DNA of 14,471 nucleotides from positions 1,470 through 15,940 of the forward strand of contig PMAK01000137.1 of the NCBI GenBank assembly GCA_003153655.1. The letters run 5' to 3'. A model generated the notes under the pieces. The model had not been told where the DNA came from and ran no database searches. It was given only the letters and a program-made list of their open reading frames with translations. Source of the stretch: Phycisphaerales bacterium. Lineage in GTDB: Bacteria > Planctomycetota > Phycisphaerae > Tepidisphaerales > Tepidisphaeraceae. Shown here piece by piece: positions 1 through 7,920 of the stretch; position 1 is the first letter of the stretch; the number at the start of each line of letters is the position of its first letter. The translations under genes were made by a program, and so were the position numbers.

Positions 1-320
1 TGGATCATCGAAAATATCTGGAGTCGCTGAATTTGCCAACGGCCGCGAAGGGACGGGTTTCGGTGGCTATCCTTGAAACGGAGGGGAATGTTTCGCGGTT
101 TGAGTTGCAGATTGAGGCGGGCCGGGTGAGTGTGAAGCCGGCGGGCGGAGATGCGGATTTTGAGTGCGGGGATCGGCATTGGGCGGCGATCGCCACGGGG
201 GATATGGCGGCGAGCGAGGCGGTCCGCTGGGGTCTTGCGCGGGAGAATACCGCGGGGGCGTCTGCATTACTGGACGTTTTGGCGGTTGGGCCTGTTCCGT
301 TTTGCCGGGAATACTTCTGA
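1..320 (+). CDS. C-terminal part of a GNAT/SCP2 (Eis-type) N-acetyltransferase, 5' end outside window
   Basis: The frame is open from position 3 with no start needed inside the window, and gives about 105 residues ending at a TGA (318-320). The segment resembles the sterol-carrier-like (SCP2) C-terminal domain of Eis-type acetyltransferases: a strand rich in Val and Arg (VSRFELQIEAGRVSV), a short acidic stretch, then a helical tail with WAAIATGDMAASEAVRWGL. It ends in PFCREYF. In Eis enzymes the C-terminal Phe carboxylate acts as the general base, and this protein also ends in Phe; that link is family knowledge, not shown here. The GNAT fold and acetyl-CoA site must lie upstream of the window, so substrate cannot be judged. 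The gene precedes the vWA-ExbB cluster by 94 bp on the same strand, and I see no functional tie. A different SCP2-domain protein remains possible. Confidence 0.55.
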   Translation, partial: DHRKYLESLNLPTAAKGRVSVAILETEGNVSRFELQIEAGRVSVKPAGGDADFECGDRHWAAIATGDMAASEAVRWGLARENTAGASALLDVLAVGPVPFCREYF

Positions 321-374
321 CCTGGCGGCAGACTTGGCGGCGCGCGTTTCTTCGCATAAATCCCGTTGGATTGA

Positions 375-402
375 TTGAGGTTGGGCCATTGCGGCGTACA
401 AT
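375..402 (+). promoter_or_regulatory. Putative promoter of the vWA-ExbB-ExbD cluster
   Basis: A TTGAGG box (375-380) is separated by 16 bp from TACAAT (397-402). The -10 box ends only 12 nt before the ATG at 415, so the transcript would have a leader of about 5-6 nt. No Shine-Dalgarno sequence precedes the ATG. The same geometry recurs at nusB and ilvN. This is inferred from motif match only. Confidence 0.4.
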
Positions 403-414
403 TCGTGGGCGTTC

Positions 415-1539
415 ATGGAAGAAGTCGCAACACAACAAGAAGAAGAGGGCGGCCAAGAAGTCACTGCCAGCCGTCGGCATTGGTCGGAGAGGTTGCCGAA
501 GCGATTGCGGACGCTTTTTTCGACGCCGGAATCGGCAGTGACGCTGGCGTGGGCCACTTCCATCAGCTTTCACGCGGTTTTGTTTGTGACGGCCATTATT
601 GTTTTGCCGCCGATCGTTCGGGGATTGCATGAGACGAGCCAGGAGCAGGTGGTGATTCCGGATACCACTTTGGCCAACGATAATGATATTGGCGGGGTTC
701 CGAATCCCGGGATGGGAAGCGATCCGACGCGGGATGCGGCCCAGGAGAATGATCCGACGGAGAATGACAGCCATGGGTGGGCTGATCGCCGGAGCGATGA
801 TCTGGCGGCCGCGCTGAATGGGAGCGCGGTGGCGACTGGGGATGTGGTGGCGCAGGGGGACCAGAAACAAAATACGGCCGGCAAGGACAGCACGATCTTC
901 AGCTTGTTCAACAATGAAGGCGGGCATATGGCCAGCTTTGGCCCGCGCGGGGGCGGGCAGGGTGTTGGGCCGAAGAGCAAGATTTTCGGGCATGGGAGCA
1001 ATGTGCGGAGCATCGTCTATGTTTGCGATGCGTCGGGGTCGATGGTGGGCCAGGGGGATGATGCGCTGAAGACGGAACTGAAGCGGGATATCGCAAATCT
1101 TTCGCCAATCCAGCAGTTTAATATTCTCGTTTTTCACGAGACGCGGACGGGATCTCTTTATCAGGCGATGGCGGACAAGCTGCTGATGGGGACGCCAAGC
1201 AGCAAGGCGGTTGCGTTTGATTTCATTGACAACTTGCCGTTTTCGAGTGTGAACAATCCGATACCGGCGCTGGAGGAGGCGTTTCGGGAGCAGCCGCAGT
1301 TATTGTTTCTGCTGAGTCACGGGGATTTCAATAATCGGTACAATACGACGAACAATGCGGAAGTTTTTTCGAAGATTGAGGAATTGAATAGTGAAAAAAA
1401 GACGCATGTGAATACGATTCTGCTGCTGGGAGAGAGAAGCAAGGAGAATTTTGAGAGAAGGGACCTGGAGGCGATCATGAAAAAGATCGCGGAGAAGAAT
1501 GGCGGCGTGTACAAGAAGTTTTATAGTGATGATTTGTAA
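415..1539 (+). CDS. Membrane-anchored von Willebrand factor A domain protein
   Basis: The protein has 374 residues. The N-terminal 40 residues are polar and charged and contain basic patches. One hydrophobic segment follows at about 42-66 (SISFHAVLFVTAIIVLPPIV inside it), then a Gly/Asn/Asp-rich low-complexity linker at about 75-190, then a vWA fold at about 197-374. The metal-ion site begins with D205-A-S-G-S209 (DxSxS) in VYVCDASGSM. The usual TDG motif appears as SHGD (301-304), so the full MIDAS may be modified. The topology is a cytoplasmic N terminus with the vWA domain in the periplasm. The ATG at 415 fits a promoter box just upstream and lacks a Shine-Dalgarno. The gene leads the ExbB/ExbD/TPR cluster, 68 bp upstream of the channel gene, so it may be the adaptor or regulator that binds the motor or its load. 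The arrangement of one membrane helix before a periplasmic domain also recalls TonB-type adaptors, but there is no sequence evidence for TonB. Confidence 0.75.
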   Translation: MEEVATQQEEEGGQEVTASRRHWSERLPKRLRTLFSTPESAVTLAWATSISFHAVLFVTAIIVLPPIVRGLHETSQEQVVIPDTTLANDNDIGGVPNPGMGSDPTRDAAQENDPTENDSHGWADRRSDDLAAALNGSAVATGDVVAQGDQKQNTAGKDSTIFSLFNNEGGHMASFGPRGGGQGVGPKSKIFGHGSNVRSIVYVCDASGSMVGQGDDALKTELKRDIANLSPIQQFNILVFHETRTGSLYQAMADKLLMGTPSSKAVAFDFIDNLPFSSVNNPIPALEEAFREQPQLLFLLSHGDFNNRYNTTNNAEVFSKIEELNSEKKTHVNTILLLGERSKENFERRDLEAIMKKIAEKNGGVYKKFYSDDL

Positions 1540-1560
1540 TGACGCTTCAACGGGCTCAGT

Positions 1561-1593
1561 GCGTCCGGGCATGCCGGGACGCGGCTAAACAGT
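1561..1593 (+). repeat. Intergenic hairpin with GGCTAAACAGT tail, copy 1
   Basis: Arms GCGTCCGGGC (1561-1570) and GCCGGGACGC (1573-1582) pair with one mismatch around AT. The tail GGCTAAACAGT (1583-1593) is identical to the tail of the copy at 6406-6432, although the stems are unrelated. It lies between the vWA and ExbB genes. The AAAGGG ribosome-binding site of the ExbB gene begins directly behind it. Confidence 0.6.
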
Positions 1594-1607
1594 AAAGGGC
1601 ATACTTC

Positions 1608-2468
1608 ATGCGTGGTTATGCGAATTCGCGCCTGCGGCTGGCGCTGCTCGTGGCGTTCTTTCTCGGGGCGGTGTTTGTCATCGCGGGGCCGGGCTTTGCC
1701 CAATCGACGGGGGAAAAGGCCAGTGCGGCTTCGACATCGACTTCGGTGTTTCAGCTTATCATGGCGAATACCGATCCGGTGTTTTACACCATTCTCGCGC
1801 TGTCGATCTGGGGGCTGACGCTGATCATTCAGGGATTTCTGGTGAATCGGCCATCGGTGATCATGCCGCCGCGGACGATTGAGACGATCCGGGAGATGAT
1901 CGCGCAGCGGCGATTCAAGGAATTGATCGATTTTACGGAGACCGATCCAAGCTTTGTGAGCCGGGCGCTGAATCCGGCCCTGAAGCGCGCGCCTAGCTTT
2001 AGTAGTATGAAGGAAGCGATGGAGACGGCTGTTGGGGAACAGACGGCGGAGCAGTTCCGGAAAATTGAATATCTCAACATCATTGGCAACCTTGGCCCCC
2101 TACTCGGTTTGCTGGGGACCGTGATTGGGATGATCGATGCGTTTTTGGCGCTGAATGCTTCGGGGGGGAATGCATCGCCGGCGTCACTGGCGTATGGAAT
2201 ATCGAAGGCGCTGGTTCACACGATGCTGGGGCTTTTGCTGGCGGTGCCGTGTCTGGCGGCTTTTGGGTTTCTGCGGACGCTGGTGGACAAATATACGGTG
2301 CGGGCTTCGCTGATCGCGGAAGAGTTGTTGCTGATGATTAAGCCGGCGGAGGCGCGTCCGGCGGCGGTTGGGGCGTTGCGGCCGGGGGCTATGCCGCAGC
2401 CGGCGCCTGCGCCGCAGATGGCGCGGAAGCCTGCGCAACCGATTCCGATTCCTGGGGCGGAGGTTTGA
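1608..2468 (+). CDS. MotA/TolQ/ExbB-type proton channel subunit
   Basis: This 286-residue inner-membrane protein would be the proton-conducting subunit that forms a stator with ExbD/TolR partners. It starts with a signal-like segment (about 9-31, ending PGFA before Q32), as seen in many ExbB proteins with an extra N-terminal helix. Three channel helices follow: about 57-78, about 155-177 (NIIGNLGPLLGLLGTVIGMI) and about 202-224 (LVHTMLGLLLAVPCLAAFGF). The conserved GTV of helix 2 includes Thr171, the position of the pore threonine in TolQ/ExbB. Between helices 1 and 2 lies the usual cytoplasmic domain with the SRAL and AVGEQTAEQFRKIEYL stretches. The C terminus is an Ala/Pro-rich tail (about 248-286). 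The ATG at 1608 has AAAGGG 8 nt upstream. Two ExbD genes follow, so one channel gene serves two rotor-type partners. The family is certain; the machine it drives is unknown. Confidence 0.9.
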   Translation: MRGYANSRLRLALLVAFFLGAVFVIAGPGFAQSTGEKASAASTSTSVFQLIMANTDPVFYTILALSIWGLTLIIQGFLVNRPSVIMPPRTIETIREMIAQRRFKELIDFTETDPSFVSRALNPALKRAPSFSSMKEAMETAVGEQTAEQFRKIEYLNIIGNLGPLLGLLGTVIGMIDAFLALNASGGNASPASLAYGISKALVHTMLGLLLAVPCLAAFGFLRTLVDKYTVRASLIAEELLLMIKPAEARPAAVGALRPGAMPQPAPAPQMARKPAQPIPIPGAEV

Positions 2469-2474
2469 GGGTCC

Positions 2475-2500
2475 GCGGTGCTTTGCACCGCCGCTAAATA
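2475..2500 (+). repeat. Intergenic hairpin with CGCTAAA tail, copy 2
   Basis: A perfect 7-bp stem, GCGGTGC (2475-2481) and GCACCGC (2485-2491), has a TTT loop and is followed by CGCTAAATA and then eight T (2501-2508). The T-run gives it some terminator character, so it could reduce read-through between the ExbB and first ExbD genes. The same stem-tail design recurs at 8561-8585. Confidence 0.6.
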
Positions 2501-2540
2501 TTTTTTTTGTTGGGGTGGGTTGCGATTTTCTTGGTTTTTC

Positions 2541-2553
2541 GGAGTTTTTGGTG
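2541..2553 (+). promoter_or_regulatory. Ribosome-binding site deciding a GTG start for exbD copy 1
   Basis: GGAG (2541-2544) lies 6 nt before GTG (2551-2553). The first in-frame ATG (2566) would be 21 nt away, too far for this site. The GTG start gives the Arg-rich N terminus (MRRHRMPE) typical of ExbD. Confidence 0.6.
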
Positions 2554-3054
2554 CGCAGACATCGCATGCCTGAGATTCGGGAAGGTGGCGTGAACGTTAC
2601 GCCGCTGATCGATATCGTCATGTGTTTGATCATCTTCTTCATGCTTGTTGCGAAGATTGGGGTGGATACCGGGGCGGATCGGAATATCGATATTCCCACG
2701 AGCATTCTTGGGACTGATATTAAGGACATGGGGAACACGCTGGTGCTGAACGTGGTGAACGGGCCGAGCGGCGTGCCGGACCCGCAGCCGATTGTTACGG
2801 CACTGGTGAAGGGGCAGATGCAGGAATTGAAGCTTCGCGATTTTTATAACGGGAAGACGCAGGACCAGCTTCTGAATACGCTGAAGCTATTTCGCGAAGG
2901 CGATCCGACGCTGAAGATGGCGGCGAATCCGGATTTCAAGGTTGTGATCCGCGGGGATAAATCTTTGTCATTCAGATTTCTTGCACCCGTGCTGATGGAT
3001 TGCAATTTGGCGCATGTGAAATCGTTTGCGTTTGACACCAAGCAACCGGCTTAA
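2551..3054 (+). CDS. ExbD/TolR-family stator partner, first copy
   Basis: The protein has 167 residues from the GTG at 2551. It has a short basic N terminus and one transmembrane helix (about 19-38), starting at the family motif NVTPLIDIVM, in which Asp21 is the protonatable residue that couples proton flow to movement. A periplasmic domain of about 125 residues follows. The motif VVIRGDKSLSFRFLAPVLMD near the end matches the conserved C-terminal strand-helix of ExbD/TolR, where V-I-R/K-G/A-D is followed by the last helix. The gene follows the ExbB gene after an 82-bp spacer that carries a hairpin repeat, and is 3 nt from the second ExbD gene. An ATG at 2566 is an alternative start and would shorten the protein by 5 residues. 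Confidence 0.88.
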   Translation: MRRHRMPEIREGGVNVTPLIDIVMCLIIFFMLVAKIGVDTGADRNIDIPTSILGTDIKDMGNTLVLNVVNGPSGVPDPQPIVTALVKGQMQELKLRDFYNGKTQDQLLNTLKLFREGDPTLKMAANPDFKVVIRGDKSLSFRFLAPVLMDCNLAHVKSFAFDTKQPA

Positions 3055-3057
3055 TCG

Positions 3058-3540
3058 ATGAAATTACAGGGCGCGAAAAAAGTTCATTACGACTCGGGGC
3101 CGAATATGACGCCGCTGGTGGATATCACCATGGTGATCCTGATTTTTCTGATGCTCGCCGGGAGTTTTAATACGCTGGAGCATTATTTGGTTAGCGATGT
3201 TCCATTGCAGGCGAAGGGCGTGGGATCGAAGCCGCCGGAGGGGACTGTTTTTCCGACGAAATTTACGATCAATGTGAGCGAGCAGGGGCCGGAATATATT
3301 GTGAAGGCGGGGAATTTTGTTTCGGTGAAGGATACCGATCCGCGGCGGGCTTGCGATCAATTGCAGGCGCAGCTCAAGGATCAATACAAGAATTTCAAGG
3401 ATGCCGGGGTGAAGATGGATGATGTACAGATCATTATTTATCCCGAGCAGAACGTGACGCTGGATGGGCTGGTGCCGGCGTTTGAGGCGGCGCAGAACGC
3501 GGGGTTTGCCAAGGTTGGGTTTGGATTAAACACAAAATGA
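3058..3540 (+). CDS. ExbD/TolR-family stator partner, second copy
   Basis: The protein has 160 residues. A basic N terminus (MKLQGAKKVH) precedes the motif NMTPLVDITMVILIFLMLAG, with Asp22 as the protonatable residue and the single helix at about 18-36. The periplasmic domain (about 40-160) holds VQIIIYPEQNVTLDGLVPAF, the counterpart of the ExbD C-terminal strand and helix; the R/K-G/A-D of that strand is replaced by PEQN. The protein differs clearly from the preceding ExbD apart from the helix, so the two are ancient paralogues, not a recent duplication. It starts 3 nt after the first ExbD gene. Its TGA overlaps the ATG of the TPR gene (ATGA), which suggests coupled translation. A heteromeric stator in which both ExbD types sit in one channel is likely but not proven. 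Confidence 0.88.
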   Translation: MKLQGAKKVHYDSGPNMTPLVDITMVILIFLMLAGSFNTLEHYLVSDVPLQAKGVGSKPPEGTVFPTKFTINVSEQGPEYIVKAGNFVSVKDTDPRRACDQLQAQLKDQYKNFKDAGVKMDDVQIIIYPEQNVTLDGLVPAFEAAQNAGFAKVGFGLNTK

Positions 3541-6398
3541 ATGGAAGAAGGCACGAAGGCACCCCGACAGGTCGGGACGTTGCTCCGGCATGGAGGCACG
3601 AAGGGCGTGCTTTGCGCGTATTTGGAATCGCGTGTTGTATCCTCTTCGTCGCCCAATCCTGTTTCGCCGCTTCGGGTAAGGGGCTGGGGTCTCTTGATGA
3701 TAACGCTCTGTATAGCGAACTGGCGGACCGGGGGCTTGATGATCTTTTGCAGCGGGCGATGGATGCGGATGGGGTAGCGCCGGATCAGCGGATGGCGATT
3801 GCGAGCATGTCTTCGCTGCATCGGTTGGAAATCGATAAAAATCTGAGCGACGACCAGCGGCAGGCGTTGCTTGCTAATGTTGTTGGGGGATTGGATCGGA
3901 TTCTGGCTACGCTACATGGGGACCCTGAATTGATCATCAAGGAGGCGCGGATCATTGCCGAGCAAGGCGTGGATCCGCTGACGGGACTGCTGGAATATTG
4001 GGGAACGAGCGATGTGGAGCAGGATCGGCTTCGGCCGCTGGCGCAGGCGGCGCTGAAGATGTATGACCAGGCTGCGCAGACGGCGAATACGCAGGCGACC
4101 GATCTGGCGAATCGGATCACCAGTCCGGATGACAAGCTGGCGGATCAATGGCGAGCGGCGAGTGAGATCGCATCGGCCGCGGAATATCAGAAAGCGCGGA
4201 TGCAGTATGCGCTTGCCCTGGCGATGGATGCGGGGGATTCGCAGCGCGGGCAACTGATCAATGCGGCGATTAAATCTTTTGAGAGCTGGGACAACGGAGA
4301 TTCGCAGATTCAGCCTCAGGTGCGGTTGCTATTGGCCAAGCTGCATACGCTGAATGGGGATAAGGATGAGATTGCGGTTTCGCTGAAGCTGTTGGATTCG
4401 ATTGTCCGGGATCAGGATGGAGAGGTTTCACCGGCGCCTTCGCCGGAGATTATTTTTGAGGCGAGATGTTTCAGCGTGATTGCGCTATTGGCTTCGGATG
4501 ATATTGCTTCGGCGCAGACGGCTTTGAAGAACGCGGCGGCGTATCAAGAGAGTCATTTTCCGGGAGACAAGGACCAGACGGCGGCGCTGCGGCTGCTCGA
4601 TTTTCGGCTGCTGGCGACGGCGGCGGGTAAATCCGCGCCGGGGGTGCAGAAGGATGCGGCCAACGCGGCGGCGGTTGAGGCGCTGGCGCGGCTGGTGCGG
4701 GATTTTCCGAATCTGAGAGACGCGATTTTCCGGCAGCTTGCAGCGCGGTTGCCGGTGAATCCGGATCTGACCAAGCTCGATCCGATGCTGCTGCTGGCGC
4801 TGGTGGATCAGGGACGGCAGACGATGGTGACGGCGAATGCGGCACATCCGGCCAGCACGGATCGGTTGCAGGAAGGCGCGGAGGCGGCGAAGGAGATTTT
4901 GAATCGGCAGGCAGCCGGCAATTTTCCGCGGGCGGAGGCGGCGGATGCCTCGTTTCTGCTGGGGATTTTCCAGGAGGATCTGGGGCAGAAGGAAATTGCG
5001 GTGGATTCGCTGCTGAATCACATCATGCGGTTTGGATCGGACCCTCGGGCGCATGCGGATGTGGCGCTGGAGCGGGCGCGATCGATCATTGGGGAATTGC
5101 GGCAGGCGACGCCTTCCGATCCCGGCGTGCAGCAATTGGAAGAACGATTTTTGCCGATCGCGATCAACCCGCCGTTTAATCGCCGGGAGTTTGCGCTGCA
5201 GTATGCGGCCAGCTTGTTTGCGGAATCGAAGTGGAAGGAGGCGATCCAGTATTACCGGATGGTTCCGGAGACGGAGCCGCCTAGTCGATTATTGGTGGCG
5301 CGGTATGGGGAGATGGTTGCGCTGAAGAATCTTTTGGAATCCACGCCGGGGTTGAAGGCGGAGCAGAAACGGCAGTGGATGGATCAGATTCAGACATTGG
5401 CGCAAGGCGTGAATTCGCTGGCGAATGATGTGGTCAACAGTTCCGCGCCGGCGGCGGAGAAGTTGCGGGCGAAATCGACATTGGCGCGGATGTCGCTGAT
5501 CGCGGCGGATATTACGCGGCGTCAGCACAGCGATCCGAAGCGCGTGCTGCAACTGCTGAATGGGTTTGAGGAATCGGTGCGGGATTTGCCGGATGCGAAG
5601 TCGCTCATCAGCGGAGCGCTGTTCCTGCGGGTGCAGGCGGATATGCAGCTTGGGCGGAATGACGAGGCGACGAAGACGCTGGTGAAATATTTGAGCACGA
5701 CCAATGCGAATGAAGGGGCGCAAACGGTTCACGATCTGCTGGCCGTGCTGAATACCGAACTGGATGAAGCGCGGCGGCAGGGAGAGAGTGAATCGCATAT
5801 CCGTCAACTGGCGGACAACCGGGCGATGCTCAGCGGATTTTTGGTGAAATGGGCGGCTGACAGCAATGATGGGAAGATTCATAGTTATGTATATGTGTAT
5901 GGGCGATTTGACGCGGATACCAAACGTTTAGCGGCTGAACTGGAAGCTGATCCGGCGGCGCGGGAGCGCGATCTGGCGGCGGCGATGGAGTTGTATAAGC
6001 AGCTTCAATCGCCGGCGAACGCCGCGCTATACAGAGCCGGGTTGGATGCGGGCGCGGACAAGGATTATCCCGATCCGCTGGTGACGCTGGGGATCGGATT
6101 GATCGCGTACGACCAGGGGGATTGCCATGCGGTGAAAGCGACGCTGGGGCGGCTGATTCAGGATGAGAAGCTTGGGGAGAATAACGATCAGTATTGGGAG
6201 GCGGCGTATAAGCTGCTGGATTGCATGCATACGCTGGCGAAGGCGAAGGACCCCGGGACGAGCGATGCGGATGTGACGAAGTCACTGAAGGTTTTGTATT
6301 TGATTTGGCGCGATCAGACTGGGGGAGCGAAGTATCATGAGAAGTTTGAGGAGTTGCGGAAAGAGGTTTTGCCTGGGTGGGTGGTGCCTGGCGCGTGA
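3537..6398 (+). CDS. Large exported TPR-like helical-repeat protein
   Basis: The protein has 953 residues from ATG 3537, which overlaps the upstream stop by 4 nt. A hydrophobic signal segment at about 27-43 (FGIACCILFVAQSCFAA) ends in an AxA-like site, so the mature protein is probably periplasmic. The rest is almost entirely helical, with repeated A/L-rich pairs typical of TPR solenoids. Examples are about 467-500 (ASFLLGIFQEDLGQKEIAVD), about 551-576 (AASLFAESKWKEAIQYYRMV) and about 692-726 (RVQADMQLGRNDEATKTLVK). No enzymatic motif is visible. The first 25 codons are odd: they translate a G-rich repeat (RRHEG twice). A TTG at 3612, 6 nt after GAAGGG, would give a normal signal peptide (MRVFGIACC...) and may be the true start, giving 928 residues. 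By position it is the likely periplasmic partner or load of the ExbB/ExbD motor; its specific role is unknown. Confidence 0.78.
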   Translation: MNGRRHEGTPTGRDVAPAWRHEGRALRVFGIACCILFVAQSCFAASGKGLGSLDDNALYSELADRGLDDLLQRAMDADGVAPDQRMAIASMSSLHRLEIDKNLSDDQRQALLANVVGGLDRILATLHGDPELIIKEARIIAEQGVDPLTGLLEYWGTSDVEQDRLRPLAQAALKMYDQAAQTANTQATDLANRITSPDDKLADQWRAASEIASAAEYQKARMQYALALAMDAGDSQRGQLINAAIKSFESWDNGDSQIQPQVRLLLAKLHTLNGDKDEIAVSLKLLDSIVRDQDGEVSPAPSPEIIFEARCFSVIALLASDDIASAQTALKNAAAYQESHFPGDKDQTAALRLLDFRLLATAAGKSAPGVQKDAANAAAVEALARLVRDFPNLRDAIFRQLAARLPVNPDLTKLDPMLLLALVDQGRQTMVTANAAHPASTDRLQEGAEAAKEILNRQAAGNFPRAEAADASFLLGIFQEDLGQKEIAVDSLLNHIMRFGSDPRAHADVALERARSIIGELRQATPSDPGVQQLEERFLPIAINPPFNRREFALQYAASLFAESKWKEAIQYYRMVPETEPPSRLLVARYGEMVALKNLLESTPGLKAEQKRQWMDQIQTLAQGVNSLANDVVNSSAPAAEKLRAKSTLARMSLIAADITRRQHSDPKRVLQLLNGFEESVRDLPDAKSLISGALFLRVQADMQLGRNDEATKTLVKYLSTTNANEGAQTVHDLLAVLNTELDEARRQGESESHIRQLADNRAMLSGFLVKWAADSNDGKIHSYVYVYGRFDADTKRLAAELEADPAARERDLAAAMELYKQLQSPANAALYRAGLDAGADKDYPDPLVTLGIGLIAYDQGDCHAVKATLGRLIQDEKLGENNDQYWEAAYKLLDCMHTLAKAKDPGTSDADVTKSLKVLYLIWRDQTGGAKYHEKFEELRKEVLPGWVVPGA
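3547..3605 (+). repeat. Repeat-like segment inside the 5' end of the TPR gene
   Basis: GAAGGCAC occurs twice in tandem (3547-3562). A short dyad CCCGAC/GTCGGG (3563-3576) follows, and a related GAGGCACGAAGG lies at 3594-3605. The segment looks like intergenic repeat DNA captured between the second ExbD gene and the signal peptide of the TPR gene, and it may explain the long odd N terminus. Confidence 0.45.
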
Positions 6399-6405
6399 AG
6401 AACGC

Positions 6406-6423
6406 GCGTTGCAAGCAACGCGG

Positions 6424-6432
<9 letters not shown>
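6406..6432 (+). repeat. Intergenic hairpin with GGCTAAACAGT tail, copy 3, overlapping the ftsY stop
   Basis: A perfect 7-bp stem, GCGTTGC (6406-6412) and GCAACGC (6415-6421), is followed by GGCTAAACAGT (6422-6432). It lies between the convergent TPR and ftsY genes. On the minus strand the CTA inside the tail (6424-6426) reads TAG, the ftsY stop codon, so the repeat encodes the last FtsY residues. Confidence 0.65.
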
Positions 6433-7380
<948 letters not shown>

Positions 7381-7406
7381 GGTGGTTTAGATGGTGGGGT
7401 ACGAAA

Positions 7407-7835
7407 TCATGATTCTTTTTGCAGGTGGTCGGCGAGGGTTTTTTCACGCAGGGCGGCGTCGAGGACGCCGTTGACGAAGGCCGGGCTTTGCTCGGTGGAG
7501 AATTCCTTGGCCAATTCGATGGCTTCGTCGATCACGACTTTTGGAGGCGTGGACTGTGTGGTCAATTCCCAGACGGCGAGGCGAAGAATGCAGCGATCGA
7601 CGGCGGGTTGGCGGCGCGGCGGCCACTGGGGGGCGATTCGCTCAATCAGGGCATCGATTGTTTCTCGCTGATTCCATGCGCCCTCGGCCATTTGCAGGGC
7701 GCGGGTGGCGACGGATTCTTCGGTTTTTTCGTCTTTTGTGACTTGCGCGCCCAGGACGAGATCAAGGTTGGCGTTGGCGTCCCAGAGAAAGAGGGCTTGC
7801 ATCGCCAGCTCACGGGTTTTTCGCATGGTGGACAT
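7407..7835 (-). CDS. nusB: Transcription antitermination factor NusB
   Basis: NusB binds boxA RNA with NusE (S10) and supports antitermination on rRNA operons. The 142-residue protein is all-helical and of normal family length. The N-terminal helix (RKTRELAMQALFLWD) and the C-terminal signature helices (VVIDEAIELAKEFSTEQSP, then AFVNGVLDAAL) match NusB. The Arg/Pro-rich region around 70-80 with DRCILRLAVWEL is also typical. The ATG at 7835 lies 10 nt after a TATACT box and has no Shine-Dalgarno, which suggests a near-leaderless mRNA. A second Met is the fourth residue and cannot be excluded as the start. ftsY follows 26 bp downstream, and co-transcription is likely. Confidence 0.95.
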   Translation of the reverse strand: MSTMRKTRELAMQALFLWDANANLDLVLGAQVTKDEKTEESVATRALQMAEGAWNQRETIDALIERIAPQWPPRRQPAVDRCILRLAVWELTTQSTPPKVVIDEAIELAKEFSTEQSPAFVNGVLDAALREKTLADHLQKES

Positions 7836-7845
7836 CTAACGGTGC

Positions 7846-7874
7846 AGTATAGGGGAAAAGCGCGCGGGAGTCGG
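7846..7874 (-). promoter_or_regulatory. Putative promoter of nusB-ftsY
   Basis: On the minus strand, CCGACT (7874-7869) and TATACT (7851-7846) are 17 bp apart. The -10 box matches the consensus well (5 of 6) and the -35 poorly (3 of 6). The -10 box ends 10 nt before the ATG, giving a leader of only a few nucleotides. Confidence 0.4.
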
Positions 7875-7902
7875 CCCCCGGTGCGATCATCGGGGGCTAA
7901 AT
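7874..7902 (+). repeat. Intergenic hairpin with GGCTAAAT tail, copy 4
   Basis: GCCCCCG (7874-7880) pairs perfectly with CGGGGGC (7891-7897) around a 10-nt loop, and TAAAT follows at once. The GGCTAAA core overlaps the stem itself, so membership in the family is less certain than for the other copies. It lies between nusB and ilvN, on the plus strand although both genes are on the minus strand. Confidence 0.45.
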
Positions 7903-7920
7903 GGGAAAGTTTCGCGTTTT

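Noticed and set aside
67..1137. Long minus-strand open frame (356 codons) opposite the vWA gene
   Set aside because: Arg/Pro/His-rich translation with no family resemblance. It is the shadow of a GC-rich plus-strand gene.
2475..2508. Simple terminator between exbB and exbD
   Set aside because: The hairpin plus T-run has some terminator character, but nine bases separate stem and T-run, and the same stem-tail occurs elsewhere without T-runs. I list it as a repeat.
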